Below, piece by piece: positions 8,431 through 17,397 of a stretch of DNA of 64,000 nucleotides; the first letter of the stretch is position 1, and each line of letters begins with the position of its first letter. The notes beneath the pieces were generated by a model. The model saw only the letters and a program-made list of their open reading frames with translations. It had not been told where the DNA came from and searched no databases. The translations under genes and the position numbers were made by a program. This DNA is from Splendidivirga corallicola. GTDB lineage: Bacteria; Bacteroidota; Bacteroidia; Cytophagales; Cyclobacteriaceae. The stretch covers positions 124,001-188,000 of the forward strand of contig JAUJEA010000009.1 in NCBI GenBank assembly GCA_030442035.1, given 5' to 3'.

Positions 8431-8778
8431 CTAATCAAGGCGATTATTATGATTTGGAAAAATTACAATAGGTTCATGTTTTTTAGCTTCTTCGAGTTCC
8501 ATGCTGGCGTAGGAAATAATGATGATAATATCGCCTACCTGGACCCTTCTTGCCGCAGGACCATTCATGCAAATCATACCACTTCCTCTTTCTCCCTTTA
8601 TTACATAGGTTTCCAGTCTTTCACCATTATTGATATTTACAATTTGCACCTTTTCATTTTCAATGATATTGGCTGCATCCATCAAATCCTCATCAATGGT
8701 GATACTTCCCACATAGTGTAGTTCCGCCTGAGTAATCTTTACTCTGTGAATTTTAGATTTAAGAACTTCTATCGTCAT
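8431..8778 (-). CDS. panD: Aspartate 1-decarboxylase (pyruvoyl-dependent), proenzyme
   Basis: A 115-residue proenzyme that makes beta-alanine from aspartate for pantothenate and CoA synthesis. The self-cleavage site is Gly24-Ser25 within [11 protein letters not shown], where Ser25 becomes the pyruvoyl group. The downstream [19 protein letters not shown] and [17 protein letters not shown] segments are family hallmarks, and length is typical. It follows panC by 40 bp and precedes the flippase-like gene by 9 bp on the same strand, so the products supply the two halves of pantothenate made by PanC. Confidence 0.97.
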   Translation of the reverse strand: MTIEVLKSKIHRVKITQAELHYVGSITIDEDLMDAANIIENEKVQIVNINNGERLETYVIKGERGSGMICMNGPAARRVQVGDIIIIISYASMELEEAKKHEPIVIFPNHNNRLD

Positions 8779-8818
8779 CTCTAATATGATTCCCTGAACA
8801 CCGCAAATTTCGGCAAAT

Positions 8819-9667
8819 TTAAGAAAATAAAAACATGTTATCTATTAATCTTATCTGTCCCACGTAAGCTGCAATACATAATGCAACCGACTCGGATTGA
8901 TCAATTTTAGCAATGGGATCCAGTGTTCTGCCATTTACAACTTCAAAATATTCCAATGAAATTTGTTCCCACTGTGCAAGAAAACGGAATACTTCGTTTT
9001 TGGTTTTCTCTATCCCGGAATTTAAAAGCAGTATTTCTTTGCCCAGCTCTAATGCTTTATATAGATTGTGGGCAAGGGCGCGTTCATCCTCTGTAAGTCT
9101 GATGTTTCTGGAGGAGATTGCCAGTCCATCAGATTCGCGAGCGATAGGAATACATCTTAGTTCGGTGTTAAAATTCAAATCACTCACCAGTTGTTGGATA
9201 ATAAGGAATTGCTGCAGATCCTTTTGACCAAAATAAGCCCTGTCTGGCTCAATGATATTAAAGAGTTTCGAAACCACAGTGCCTACTCCATTGAAATGTC
9301 CCTCTCTGAATGCACCTTCCATTGTTTTTTCCAGTTGCCCAAATGACATTTTGACGATGGGTATTATAGGGTAAATTTCATCGTTTTCAGGAGAAAATAA
9401 AATATCACAGCCTCTGTCTTCCAACATATTTCTGTCACGTTCAAAATCACGAGGATACTTAATTAAGTCCTGATTATTGTTAAACTGAATAGGGTTTACA
9501 AAAATGCTGCAAACAGTGATATCATTTTCATTCAATGAGGCATCCATTAAGGACATATGACCTCCATGAAGAGCCCCCATAGTAGGCACCAGCCCTATAG
9601 TTTTGCCCTGGTTTTTATGTTCTTTAAGTACTCTTTTGACATCCTTGATTTTATCAAAAACCTCCAT
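8819..9667 (-). CDS. panC: Pantoate--beta-alanine ligase (pantothenate synthetase)
   Basis: A 282-residue ATP-dependent ligase joining pantoate and beta-alanine. The N-terminal [15 protein letters not shown] segment carries the HIGH-like nucleotide motif. [28 protein letters not shown] ([11 protein letters not shown]) and the [12 protein letters not shown] segment are strongly conserved. First gene of the panC-panD-flippase set; it is divergent from the starch-synthase-like gene at 9790, an arrangement common in Bacteroidota. TAAATTTG on the minus strand at 9699-9706 is a candidate -7 promoter box. Confidence 0.97.
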   Translation of the reverse strand: MEVFDKIKDVKRVLKEHKNQGKTIGLVPTMGALHGGHMSLMDASLNENDITVCSIFVNPIQFNNNQDLIKYPRDFERDRNMLEDRGCDILFSPENDEIYPIIPIVKMSFGQLEKTMEGAFREGHFNGVGTVVSKLFNIIEPDRAYFGQKDLQQFLIIQQLVSDLNFNTELRCIPIARESDGLAISSRNIRLTEDERALAHNLYKALELGKEILLLNSGIEKTKNEVFRFLAQWEQISLEYFEVVNGRTLDPIAKIDQSESVALCIAAYVGQIRLIDNMFLFS

Positions 9668-9749
9668 AAAATGCAGCTCTAGCCTATATTTGTGGGGCCA
9701 AATTTACATTTTTAAAATCGATAAATGTGGAAAACTGATAAATAATTAG

Positions 9750-9757
9750 TATTTTTG
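9750..9757 (+). promoter_or_regulatory. Candidate -7 promoter box of the starch-synthase-like gene
   Basis: TATTTTTG matches the Bacteroidota -7 consensus TAnnTTTG and lies 33 bp before the start at 9790. No good upstream TTTG element is visible at the usual distance. A second + strand match, TATATTTG, lies at 9685-9692 and overlaps the divergent panC promoter region. Confidence 0.45.
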
Positions 9758-9789
9758 TAGTCCCTAATTTGAGATTGTAATCAAACCTA

Positions 9790-10596
9790 ATGAATATGTC
9801 AAAACTTCGAATCCTTTATGTTGCTAGCGAAATTAATCCGTTTCTACAAACTTCGGAAGTAGCAGATTTCGTTAGGAAACTTCCCCAGGCCATGCAGGAA
9901 AGAGGTATGGAAATTAGAATTTTAGTACCTCGATTTGGATTGATTAATGAGAGAAAAAACAGACTTCATGAAGTAGTTAGGCTTTCGGGAATAAACATTG
10001 CCGTAGGAGATGAAGAAAAACCCTTGGTTATAAAGGTAGCTTCTATACCCAATGCAAAATTGCAAGTCTACTTCATCGATAATGAAGATTACTTCCATAG
10101 AAAATCGGTATTCTTTGACAAGGAGGATAATTTCTATGATGACAATGATGAAAGAGCAATTTTCTTCTGTAAAGGGGTTTTGGAAACTGTGAAAAAACTG
10201 GGATGGGTTCCGGATATTGTTCACTGCAATGATTGGATGACTAGCTTGATCCCTATGTATCTTAAAACCACTTATAAAAACGACCCTATTTTCAAAGATG
10301 CTAAAACAGTTTTCTCTATCTATAATAATTCTTTTTCATACAAGTTTGATGAGGATTTAATAGATAAGGTTAAAATGATTGATATTGAAGATAGTATGTT
10401 GTCGAATTTGGAGTCCGCTGATTACACCGGATTCATTAAAATTGGTGCGGAATACGCAGATGCTGTTATTAATGCTGAAGAAGATAGCAGTGAATCTTTA
10501 AGTGATCTGTTTACTGATAAGAAAATTGATACAATTGAAAAGGACGAAAACTTCTTAGACTCATACTATAACCTCTATAATGAACTTGTTGGATAA
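9790..10596 (+). CDS. Glycogen/starch synthase-like protein, GT5 N-terminal domain only
   Basis: A 268-residue protein matching only the first Rossmann-like domain of GT5 starch/glycogen synthases: LRILYVASEINPF, LPQAMQERGMEIRILVPRFG, VYFIDNEDYFHRK, ERAIFFCKGVLETVKKLGWVPDIVHCNDW, then FKDAKTVFSIYNNSF. A full synthase has about 480 residues; the C-terminal GT-B half with its nucleotide-sugar site is missing. Such short forms next to panC recur in Bacteroidota, so this is probably not a recent truncation. Catalytic activity is doubtful; a regulatory or binding role is possible. MNMSK offers two adjacent starts (9790 and 9796). It overlaps the DUF4270 gene by 17 bp. Confidence 0.85.
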   Translation: MNMSKLRILYVASEINPFLQTSEVADFVRKLPQAMQERGMEIRILVPRFGLINERKNRLHEVVRLSGINIAVGDEEKPLVIKVASIPNAKLQVYFIDNEDYFHRKSVFFDKEDNFYDDNDERAIFFCKGVLETVKKLGWVPDIVHCNDWMTSLIPMYLKTTYKNDPIFKDAKTVFSIYNNSFSYKFDEDLIDKVKMIDIEDSMLSNLESADYTGFIKIGAEYADAVINAEEDSSESLSDLFTDKKIDTIEKDENFLDSYYNLYNELVG

Positions 10597-11938
10597 GAAA
10601 TTTGGCCTGGCTTTGCTGCTAGGTCTTTTTTTGTGGGCGTGTGAAGATCCCAATGAAATAGGTCTCAATCTAGACCCTGATATTCAAAACCTGGAAATCC
10701 TTTTTACAGAAATACCATTGGAAACAAACATGGTATTACTGGATTCCAACAACACGGCAAATAATGGGCGTATGTTGGTTGGGAAACAAGTTGATCCTGT
10801 ATTTGGATCATTGACTGCCACCGCTTATACAGAGCTGTTCCCCAGTTCAGGAACTTTAACAATTCCGGATGATGCTACAGTGGATTCTCTCGTGTTGAGC
10901 CTAAGGGGTAATTATAGTTATGGAAAGAATTTCACAGATCCTCAATCAATTGAGATATATCAATTGGCTGATACACTATCGATTTTCGAAAGGTATATAA
11001 GTACAACTCCCTTCCCAAGAGAAAATACCTCTATAGGGCAGGGTCAGGTGGTGATTGAGCCAGACAGTGCTTCCTCATTTACCATCACAACACATTTGAC
11101 TAATGATTATGCGGAATGGTTATTTGGCAAAATGAAGACCATTGACACACTACTTCGAAATGTAGATAATCTAAATAATGTGATCAAAGGTTTTGCCATT
11201 GAACCGGGACCAAATAGCAGTGCAGTTCTTGGATTTAATAATCTTAACACCGATTCTACCAGGTTAACAATTTATTTTTCCTCACCGGACGATACGGAGT
11301 CTACTGCATATGCATTTTATTTCAATAGAAATACTACACTTCTAAACGGTAACAGATATTATAGCAGGCTTGATTATAATAGAACCGGGACACCTTTGGA
11401 AGTAATTGATAATGTACATACTGAATTCGCTCCTGTGAATGATTTGGTTTATGGAAAAGCGGGTGTCGGTCTCCTCCCGAAGGTAAATTTGAATGCTGTA
11501 CGTGAATTTTTGAATGCACACGAAAATATAGTTATCAACAGGGCTGATCTTGTGATCGAAGAAGTTCAATCCTTTGAGAATAATGAGAGCCCCGCACAAT
11601 CCATATCTTTTAATTTGGTTGATGAAGATAACAAACTGCAATTTGCCGTAAATCCTTTCACGGGTAGTTCTGCCCTGGTTCTGAGAACAATCCAACGAGA
11701 TGGAACAGGACTTGGAGCTGCACTTCCTGTATTGGATCAACCTCTTACTGTGCCCTTTAATGACAATGGAGATGCTTTTGTGGGTACGATGTCCTTATCT
11801 ATACAAGCTTTTAAGGAGGGATTACTTTCGGATGAAGATCTTTTCATCAATGCTGTTAATAGAAGTAATACCGTAAACCAATTTGTATTTAATACATCCA
11901 AAATTAAGCTGAAAGTATTTTATAGTACCTTCGATTAG
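10580..11938 (+). CDS. DUF4270 domain lipoprotein
   Basis: A 452-residue exported protein of the DUF4270 family. The N-terminus is a lipoprotein signal, LLLGLFLWAC, with Cys about residue 21 as the lipidation site, so it should sit in the outer membrane or periplasm. Signature segments are the post-Cys EDPNEIGLNLDPD, the GRMLVGKQVDPVFG motif and TATAYTELFPS. The rest is beta-rich with conserved DSLVLSL-type strands. Function is unknown, though the gene is repeatedly found between the starch-synthase-like gene and glmS in Bacteroidota. It overlaps the previous gene by 17 bp. Confidence 0.88.
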   Translation: MNLLDKKFGLALLLGLFLWACEDPNEIGLNLDPDIQNLEILFTEIPLETNMVLLDSNNTANNGRMLVGKQVDPVFGSLTATAYTELFPSSGTLTIPDDATVDSLVLSLRGNYSYGKNFTDPQSIEIYQLADTLSIFERYISTTPFPRENTSIGQGQVVIEPDSASSFTITTHLTNDYAEWLFGKMKTIDTLLRNVDNLNNVIKGFAIEPGPNSSAVLGFNNLNTDSTRLTIYFSSPDDTESTAYAFYFNRNTTLLNGNRYYSRLDYNRTGTPLEVIDNVHTEFAPVNDLVYGKAGVGLLPKVNLNAVREFLNAHENIVINRADLVIEEVQSFENNESPAQSISFNLVDEDNKLQFAVNPFTGSSALVLRTIQRDGTGLGAALPVLDQPLTVPFNDNGDAFVGTMSLSIQAFKEGLLSDEDLFINAVNRSNTVNQFVFNTSKIKLKVFYSTFD

Positions 11939-12003
11939 AAGAATTTTCAATTCTCACTATATTTACCAATAAATCTAAGTATTGTCCTAATTTTTAAGTA
12001 AAT

Positions 12004-13839
12004 ATGTGTGGAATTGTTGCCTATGTTGGCCAAAAACAGGCCTATCCAATTATTATTAATGGTCTGAGAAGACTAGAATACAGGGGCTATGACAGTGCAG
12101 GAGTTGCGCTGCTCAACGGCGATCTCAACATCTACAAAAAGAAAGGCAAGGTTGCAGACCTTGAGGAACATCTCCAGGATAAAGAACTCAAAAGTACCAT
12201 TGGAATAGGCCACACAAGATGGGCCACTCATGGTGAACCAAATGATATCAATGCACACCCTCATTTTAGTGCATCGGGCAGGTTAGCCATTATCCACAAT
12301 GGGATTATTGAAAATTACAATTCGCTTAGAAAAGACCTGATCAACAAAGGTCATGAATTCTTAAGTGAAACCGATTCGGAGGTCTTAATTCATTTCATTG
12401 AAGATATTCAGGAACATAATAATTGTTCTCTTGAAGAGGCTGTGCGATTGGCTTTGACAAAAGTTGTAGGTGCCTATGCCATTGTGGTAATGTCAAAGGA
12501 TGATCCTAACATGTTGATTGCTGCCAGAAAGGGGAGTCCACTTGTAATTGGAATAGGTAAAGATGAATTCTACTTAGCATCGGACGCCACACCAATAGTA
12601 GAATATACTAATGAAGTTGTTTATATCAATGATTACGAGATAGCCATTATCAAGGATAATGAACTAAAGATTAAGGACACACAGGACGTTCCGATGACTC
12701 CTTATATCCAAACCTTGGATATGGAGTTGGAGGCCATTGAAAAAGGAGGATACGAACACTTCATGTTGAAGGAGATATTCGAACAGCCCAGATCAATAAG
12801 TGATTGCATGCGTGGAAGATTGAATGCATCCACGGGTCATTTAATGTTAGGGGGTATTCGAGAATATGCTAATAAACTTGTTAATGCCGATCGTATTATC
12901 ATGATTGCCTGTGGAACCTCATGGCATTCTGCGTTGGTAGCGGAATATGTTTTTGAGGAATTCTGCCGTATTCCGGTTGAAGTTGAATATGCATCGGAGT
13001 TTCGGTATAGAAACCCTGTGATCAATGAAGGGGATGTGGTTATAGCTATCTCTCAGTCAGGAGAAACAGCTGATACTTTGGCTGCTATGGAATTGGCAAA
13101 ATCAAAAGGCGCTATCATCTTCGGAGTTTGCAATGTAGTTGGTTCATCCATTGCCAGAAATTCTCATGAGGGAGCTTATACCCATGCCGGTCCGGAAATT
13201 GGTGTGGCAAGTACCAAAGCTTTTACAGCGCAGCTTACGGTACTGACCATGATGGCTTTAAGGGTAGCACACAGGAAAGGGAGCATAACTGAAAGAAAGT
13301 ACAGGGAACTATTAGTAGAATTTGAGCAGATACCTGCTAAGGTTGAGAAGTGCCTTGAACTAAACGAAGATATCATCAAGATCTCTGAATTATTTAAAGA
13401 TGCGACCAACTTTTTATATCTGGGAAGAGGTTATAATTTCCCTGTGGCATTAGAAGGGGCACTGAAACTTAAGGAAATATCCTATATACATGCAGAAGGT
13501 TATCCAGCGGCTGAAATGAAACATGGCCCCATTGCTTTGATTGATGAGGAAATGCCTGTTGTATTTATTGCTACTAGAGATAGCTCCTATGATAAAATCG
13601 TTTCAAATATCCAGGAAGTAAAAGCCAGGAAGGGGAAAGTGATTGCTATCGTTACAGAGGGAGATGCTTTAATTCCCAAGATGGCTGAATTTGTTATTGA
13701 GGTTCCTTCAACCAATGAAGCCTTAATGCCACTGGTCTCCGTGATTCCTTTGCAACTATTGTCTTACCATATTGCGGTGATGCGTGGATGCAATGTAGAT
13801 CAACCCAGAAACTTGGCTAAATCTGTTACAGTAGAATAG
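12004..13839 (+). CDS. glmS: Glutamine--fructose-6-phosphate aminotransferase (isomerizing)
   Basis: A 611-residue enzyme that makes glucosamine-6-phosphate, the first step to UDP-GlcNAc for peptidoglycan and lipopolysaccharide. The N-terminal Cys2 glutaminase (MCGIVAYVG, RRLEYRGYDSAG, GHTRWATHG, DSEVLIH) is followed by two SIS isomerase domains (ACGTSWHSA, ISQSGETADTLAA, LGRGYNFPVALEGALKLKE) and the C-terminal QLLSYHIAVMRGCNVDQPRNLAKSVTVE ending. The length is complete. It follows the DUF4270 gene by 65 bp. There is no room for a glmS ribozyme in that spacer, and none was seen. Confidence 0.97.
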   Translation: MCGIVAYVGQKQAYPIIINGLRRLEYRGYDSAGVALLNGDLNIYKKKGKVADLEEHLQDKELKSTIGIGHTRWATHGEPNDINAHPHFSASGRLAIIHNGIIENYNSLRKDLINKGHEFLSETDSEVLIHFIEDIQEHNNCSLEEAVRLALTKVVGAYAIVVMSKDDPNMLIAARKGSPLVIGIGKDEFYLASDATPIVEYTNEVVYINDYEIAIIKDNELKIKDTQDVPMTPYIQTLDMELEAIEKGGYEHFMLKEIFEQPRSISDCMRGRLNASTGHLMLGGIREYANKLVNADRIIMIACGTSWHSALVAEYVFEEFCRIPVEVEYASEFRYRNPVINEGDVVIAISQSGETADTLAAMELAKSKGAIIFGVCNVVGSSIARNSHEGAYTHAGPEIGVASTKAFTAQLTVLTMMALRVAHRKGSITERKYRELLVEFEQIPAKVEKCLELNEDIIKISELFKDATNFLYLGRGYNFPVALEGALKLKEISYIHAEGYPAAEMKHGPIALIDEEMPVVFIATRDSSYDKIVSNIQEVKARKGKVIAIVTEGDALIPKMAEFVIEVPSTNEALMPLVSVIPLQLLSYHIAVMRGCNVDQPRNLAKSVTVE

Positions 13840-13867
13840 TAGAGAGTTTCAACAGAGGTACTTGAGT

Positions 13868-14533
13868 TTAAGTTTCACGAAGATATCTTTTCTTTAACAA
13901 CGAGCAAATTTTGTATCGTTCATCTTTGGTGTCTTCATAAACGGCCTCAAGTACTTCATATACATGTTTAATGCCTATTTTATCACACCACTCAAAAGGA
14001 CCAAAAGGATAATTGGTTCCCAGTTTCATTCCGAGGTCAATATCAGCCATCTCTGCAGTGCCTTCCTGGACCGTATAAAATGCTTCGTTGATGATCATAC
14101 AAACCACTCGAGGTGTCACCAGGCCTACCCTGTCATCTACTACCAAATAGCTGGTATCCAAAGCTGAACAGATTTGTGCCAGTTTATCCTGGTCAGACAC
14201 ATCAAAAATACTTACTTCCAACTGCTCTCTATTAATCATTGTAGGAAGCCCATTGAATCCAAACAAGGCGCAGGAAATTTCTTTGTTGTAATAGGCTAAT
14301 TCAGCAAGACTGATTTTGACAGTATTGCAAAATACAACTACCCCATCCAATTGTGCATACAATTCAAAACCCTCCGGATTCTCATCTACAATAAAATCAA
14401 AGATGACATCGGCTTTATCAAGGGTATCAGATGTTATGTTATGATCTTCTGCGAAAATAAAACTATGCTCAGAAGTAAACTTTTCCTTGAACTCTGAAGT
14501 AATTTCATGCTGACCAATGACTACTACCTGCAT
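13868..14533 (-). CDS. 3-hydroxyacyl-CoA dehydrogenase-like protein, degenerate N-terminal domain
   Basis: About 221 residues from the ATG at 14533; a TTG at 14551 in the same frame falls inside a likely promoter box and was not used. The C-terminal domain (from about residue 125) is clearly 3-hydroxyacyl-CoA dehydrogenase: RVGLVTPRVVCMIINEAFY, MADIDLGMKLGTNYPFGPFEW. The N-terminal part keeps a Rossmann-like rhythm (MQVVVIGQHE) but lacks the GxGxxG dinucleotide motif and the catalytic His region expected in HFFNP. It may have lost dehydrogenase activity and retain CoA-ester binding. It is divergent from ridA with a gap under 50 bp. Confidence 0.8.
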   Translation of the reverse strand: MQVVVIGQHEITSEFKEKFTSEHSFIFAEDHNITSDTLDKADVIFDFIVDENPEGFELYAQLDGVVVFCNTVKISLAELAYYNKEISCALFGFNGLPTMINREQLEVSIFDVSDQDKLAQICSALDTSYLVVDDRVGLVTPRVVCMIINEAFYTVQEGTAEMADIDLGMKLGTNYPFGPFEWCDKIGIKHVYEVLEAVYEDTKDERYKICSLLKKRYLRET

Positions 14534-14538
14534 ATTTT

Positions 14539-14556
14539 TAAATTTGCCCAAAATTA
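14539..14556. promoter_or_regulatory. Overlapping divergent -7 promoter boxes
   Basis: On the plus strand TAAATTTG (14539-14546) precedes ridA by 36 bp. On the minus strand TAATTTTG (complement of 14549-14556) precedes the dehydrogenase-like start at 14533. Both match TAnnTTTG. They almost touch, so the two promoters would compete for polymerase. No convincing -33 TTG elements are seen at the right distance for either. Confidence 0.45.
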
Positions 14557-14581
14557 AATATTAAAGTATAAATAAATTAAT

Positions 14582-14971
14582 ATGAGCAAAGTAATTATCA
14601 ATACTACAAATGCCCCTGCTCCCATTGGGCCTTACAATCAAGCTGTATTTGTAGAAAGTACTCAAACACTTTACGTATCCGGTCAAATAGCGATCGATCC
14701 TTCGTCAGGTGAACTCATCATGGGTGATATAAGGAGAGAAACCGGACAAGTGATGAAAAACCTTAAGGCTATTTTAAATGAAGCAAATATGGATTTTCAA
14801 AACATAGTGAAGTGTTCCATTTTCATAAGTAATATGGATAATTTTGGTGCAATCAATGAAGTATATGGAGAATACTTTCAAAATGATCCTCCTGCCAGAG
14901 AAACGGTTGAGGTAAGTTGTTTGCCTAAAAAAGTTAACGTTGAGATTTCCTGCATTGCAGTAAAATTCTAA
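14582..14971 (+). CDS. ridA: RidA family enamine/imine deaminase
   Basis: A 129-residue YjgF/YER057c/UK114 protein. RidA hydrolyses reactive enamine and imine intermediates, for example 2-aminoacrylate made by PLP-dependent dehydratases. Diagnostic segments are APAPIGPYNQAV near residue 12, YVSGQIAIDP, VMKNLKAILNEA, VKCSIFISNMDNF and the C-terminal PARETVEVSCLPKKVNVEISCIA, in which Arg of PPARE is the conserved substrate carboxylate ligand. The length is normal. It is followed 6 bp later by a small membrane protein gene. Confidence 0.95.
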   Translation: MSKVIINTTNAPAPIGPYNQAVFVESTQTLYVSGQIAIDPSSGELIMGDIRRETGQVMKNLKAILNEANMDFQNIVKCSIFISNMDNFGAINEVYGEYFQNDPPARETVEVSCLPKKVNVEISCIAVKF

Positions 14972-14977
14972 AAGCAT

Positions 14978-15439
14978 ATGATTCCAATACAACAGGAAAC
15001 GCTGGTATTGGCTATTACTGTTGAAAATGCTGTTTCCAGACTTAAAAGAGTGATTGAGTCAAGAAACATCTCGATCAATGAGGAACATGACTATCTTTTT
15101 AATGGTTGGATTGAAAATGGGGAGTTTAGCATATCAAGAAAGATAAAAGCTCCCCAAAATTTTTTACCACTCGTGAAGGGGAGCATTGAAGAGACTTCCA
15201 GTGGGGCAATTATTTTTGTCCAATACAAACTATTTCAAAGTACCAGGTTTTTCCTGATCTTTTGGTCATTTATAACAGCGCTGATTTTTTTATTTTTTCT
15301 GATAGTAATAAACCAATATGTATATGCCCTGTTATCTTTGAGCCTTGGTCTATTCAATTATGTAATTGCATGGCTAAGTTTCAGACAACAGATCAAAAAA
15401 ACCAGAACATTGATCCATCAAGTTTTATTGGAAAATTGA
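14978..15439 (+). CDS. Hypothetical membrane protein, 153 aa
   Basis: I do not recognise the family. The first 85 residues look soluble (an extended beta-rich domain with repeated basic residues), followed by two hydrophobic segments (about 88-108 and 110-128) forming a hairpin, and a short basic C-terminus. There is no signal peptide. The start is 6 bp after ridA, so the two are probably co-transcribed. It ends 14 bp from the convergent LytTR regulator gene. Confidence 0.6.
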   Translation: MIPIQQETLVLAITVENAVSRLKRVIESRNISINEEHDYLFNGWIENGEFSISRKIKAPQNFLPLVKGSIEETSSGAIIFVQYKLFQSTRFFLIFWSFITALIFLFFLIVINQYVYALLSLSLGLFNYVIAWLSFRQQIKKTRTLIHQVLLEN

Positions 15440-15453
15440 CCAGAAGAACAGTC

Positions 15454-16221
15454 TTAACGATCAAGCCATTGTTTAAAATTTTGCACCTTCTCCCGGCTTA
15501 CAATAACATCGTTATCATCAGAATACTTTAGTTTTATCTTTAACCTGCTATTAGAATAACTCACAATATCCATGATGGCATCAATGTGAATAAGGTATTT
15601 TCTGTTAATCCGGAAATAGCTTTCCGGATTCAATGAGCTCTCAACCTGTTCCAACGTATAGTCAATAATATACCTTTTGTCTTGTTGTGTTTTTAGGAAT
15701 GTGGCTTTTTCAAAGCTAAAGAAGTATAAAATATCCTCCACCGGTAAAGAGTGTATATGTTCCCCAATTTTCACAATAAACCTGTTCTTATATTTGCTGG
15801 TCAGCATTTGCATGACCTTTTCAACTTGTGACAATGTGTTGAAGGGGACATCCTGTTTATTCGAGGACGATAAAAATTCCAGTTTTTTAAAAGCTCCGGC
15901 AAGTTCTTCAGGTGCTATGGGTTTGAGCAAATAGTCAATGCTATTTACCTTAAAGGCCTTCAAAGCATAGTCATTATAAGCAGTGGTAAATATTACGGGA
16001 GCCTGAATATTCACTTGCTCAAAAATTTCAAAGCTCAATCCATCCGCTAATTGAATGTCCATAAAAATCAGGTCAGCCGAGTTGTGTTGCTGAAACCATT
16101 TGACAGATTTTTTAACCGAATCAATCTTTGACATTACTTCTATTGTTGGATTATGCTGAAGCAGCAATTGTTCCAGTCTATTGGCTGCCATCTTTTCGTC
16201 TTCTATAATCAGCACTTTCAT
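15454..16221 (-). CDS. LytTR-type DNA-binding response regulator
   Basis: A 255-residue two-domain regulator. The receiver (residues 1-120) has acidic residues at 7-9, the phosphoacceptor Asp55 in LIFMDIQLADG, a conserved Thr/Ser region (TTAYNDYALKAF) and Lys in LLKPIAP. The C-terminal LytTR domain includes RFIVKIGEHIHSLPVEDILYF, YTLEQVESSLNP and FRINRKYLIHIDAI. It would be phosphorylated by the LytS-type kinase encoded 85 bp upstream on the same strand. Target promoters cannot be assigned. Confidence 0.93.
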   Translation of the reverse strand: MKVLIIEDEKMAANRLEQLLLQHNPTIEVMSKIDSVKKSVKWFQQHNSADLIFMDIQLADGLSFEIFEQVNIQAPVIFTTAYNDYALKAFKVNSIDYLLKPIAPEELAGAFKKLEFLSSSNKQDVPFNTLSQVEKVMQMLTSKYKNRFIVKIGEHIHSLPVEDILYFFSFEKATFLKTQQDKRYIIDYTLEQVESSLNPESYFRINRKYLIHIDAIMDIVSYSNSRLKIKLKYSDDNDVIVSREKVQNFKQWLDR

Positions 16222-16306
16222 TCTTCGGGTGTTGCAGTGTTGGTGTTGAGAGAACTGTTAACCAACTCAAAATTCATTTTTCAAAATTGTTTATAACCAT
16301 ACTCGA

Positions 16307-17389
16307 TTAAATATCGGCAGGTTTAATTTCTACGTTTGGTGTTGTTTCGCTTTCTTTTGAAAGATCTTTCCCAAGATTAAGAAGTGGTAATCTTACAATA
16401 AAATCAGACCCATTGTCTAAAACCTCTACTGGCTTGTTAGTCAAAAACTCATACCGTGCTTGTATGTTACTCAAACCGAGATTGGAAGAATCCTCCTTCA
16501 AAATATTTTTTCTTTGCAAATTATTGGATACTGTGATATAATCATCTTCTAATTTTATATCTATAGTTAATGGTTCGTCTTCGGATACAATATTATGTTT
16601 GATGGCATTCTCAATGAGCATTTGCAAAGAAAGTGGAGCAATCAATTTTTGTGATTTGGTTGGAACGTCTATGTTGACGATAAGATTTTCCCCAAAACGG
16701 ATCTTTTGTAAAAAGATATAAGATTGTGCAAATTTTAATTCTGTATTGAATTCTACTACTTCTTTGTCTTTTTGATCAAGTACGTATCGGTAAACTTCAG
16801 AAAGTTGTTTAATAAATTTTGCTGCCTGATCCTGATCTTCATAGACAAGATTGGTGAGTACATTAAAACTGTTAAAAAGAAAATGAGGGTTAACCTGGTT
16901 TTTCAATGTTTCATATTTTGAAGAAAGATTCTCATTACGCATTCTTTCCATATCCAGTTCCAATTTTCTCCAATGCTGTAAAAATTCCCGGGCATGTAAA
17001 ATCAAAGTCATAAATATGGTAACACCCATAGCAAATAACACGGTATACCAAAGGCTGCCACCAAGATTGAGATTGAGAACTGTTTTTGAGAAAGACACGA
17101 TTAACCATACAGCAATGGAAGTATAAGCCATCAACACAACTATACTCACAATAAGCTTTTTTACAGGAGCTTCAAGCCACGTAACCCAACGATCGGTTAG
17201 GCTTGCAAAAAATTCATTCCCTTTCCACAAAGCCATCCAAAAAATGCAATTCATAATAGCAACCCGTCTAAATACATCCCAATTCTCCAGACATGACGTA
17301 CATACGAGAAAAGTAAGAGGGATCCCGATTGCACCGATCATCAAGGTTTCCTTAATTTGCTTGATCCAGAATTTGCTAAGGATTGCCAT
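16307..17389 (-). CDS. LytS-like sensor histidine kinase (His_kinase family)
   Basis: A 360-residue membrane kinase. Four hydrophobic segments occupy residues about 12-135, with no large sensor domain. A short coiled linker leads to the His_kinase phosphoacceptor motif NQVNPHFLFNSFNVL and a degenerate HATPase domain with LIENAIKHN (N-box) and SNLGLSNIQARYEFL (G-box). This is the partner of the LytTR regulator downstream. It lies 8 bp after the membrane protein gene at 17398, so kinase and membrane protein are translated from one mRNA. Confidence 0.92.
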   Translation of the reverse strand: MAILSKFWIKQIKETLMIGAIGIPLTFLVCTSCLENWDVFRRVAIMNCIFWMALWKGNEFFASLTDRWVTWLEAPVKKLIVSIVVLMAYTSIAVWLIVSFSKTVLNLNLGGSLWYTVLFAMGVTIFMTLILHAREFLQHWRKLELDMERMRNENLSSKYETLKNQVNPHFLFNSFNVLTNLVYEDQDQAAKFIKQLSEVYRYVLDQKDKEVVEFNTELKFAQSYIFLQKIRFGENLIVNIDVPTKSQKLIAPLSLQMLIENAIKHNIVSEDEPLTIDIKLEDDYITVSNNLQRKNILKEDSSNLGLSNIQARYEFLTNKPVEVLDNGSDFIVRLPLLNLGKDLSKESETTPNVEIKPADI

Positions 17390-17397
17390 ATCTAAAA

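Noticed and set aside
11940..12003. glmS ribozyme or riboswitch before glmS
   Set aside because: The 65-bp spacer is too short for a glmS ribozyme and no such fold was seen.
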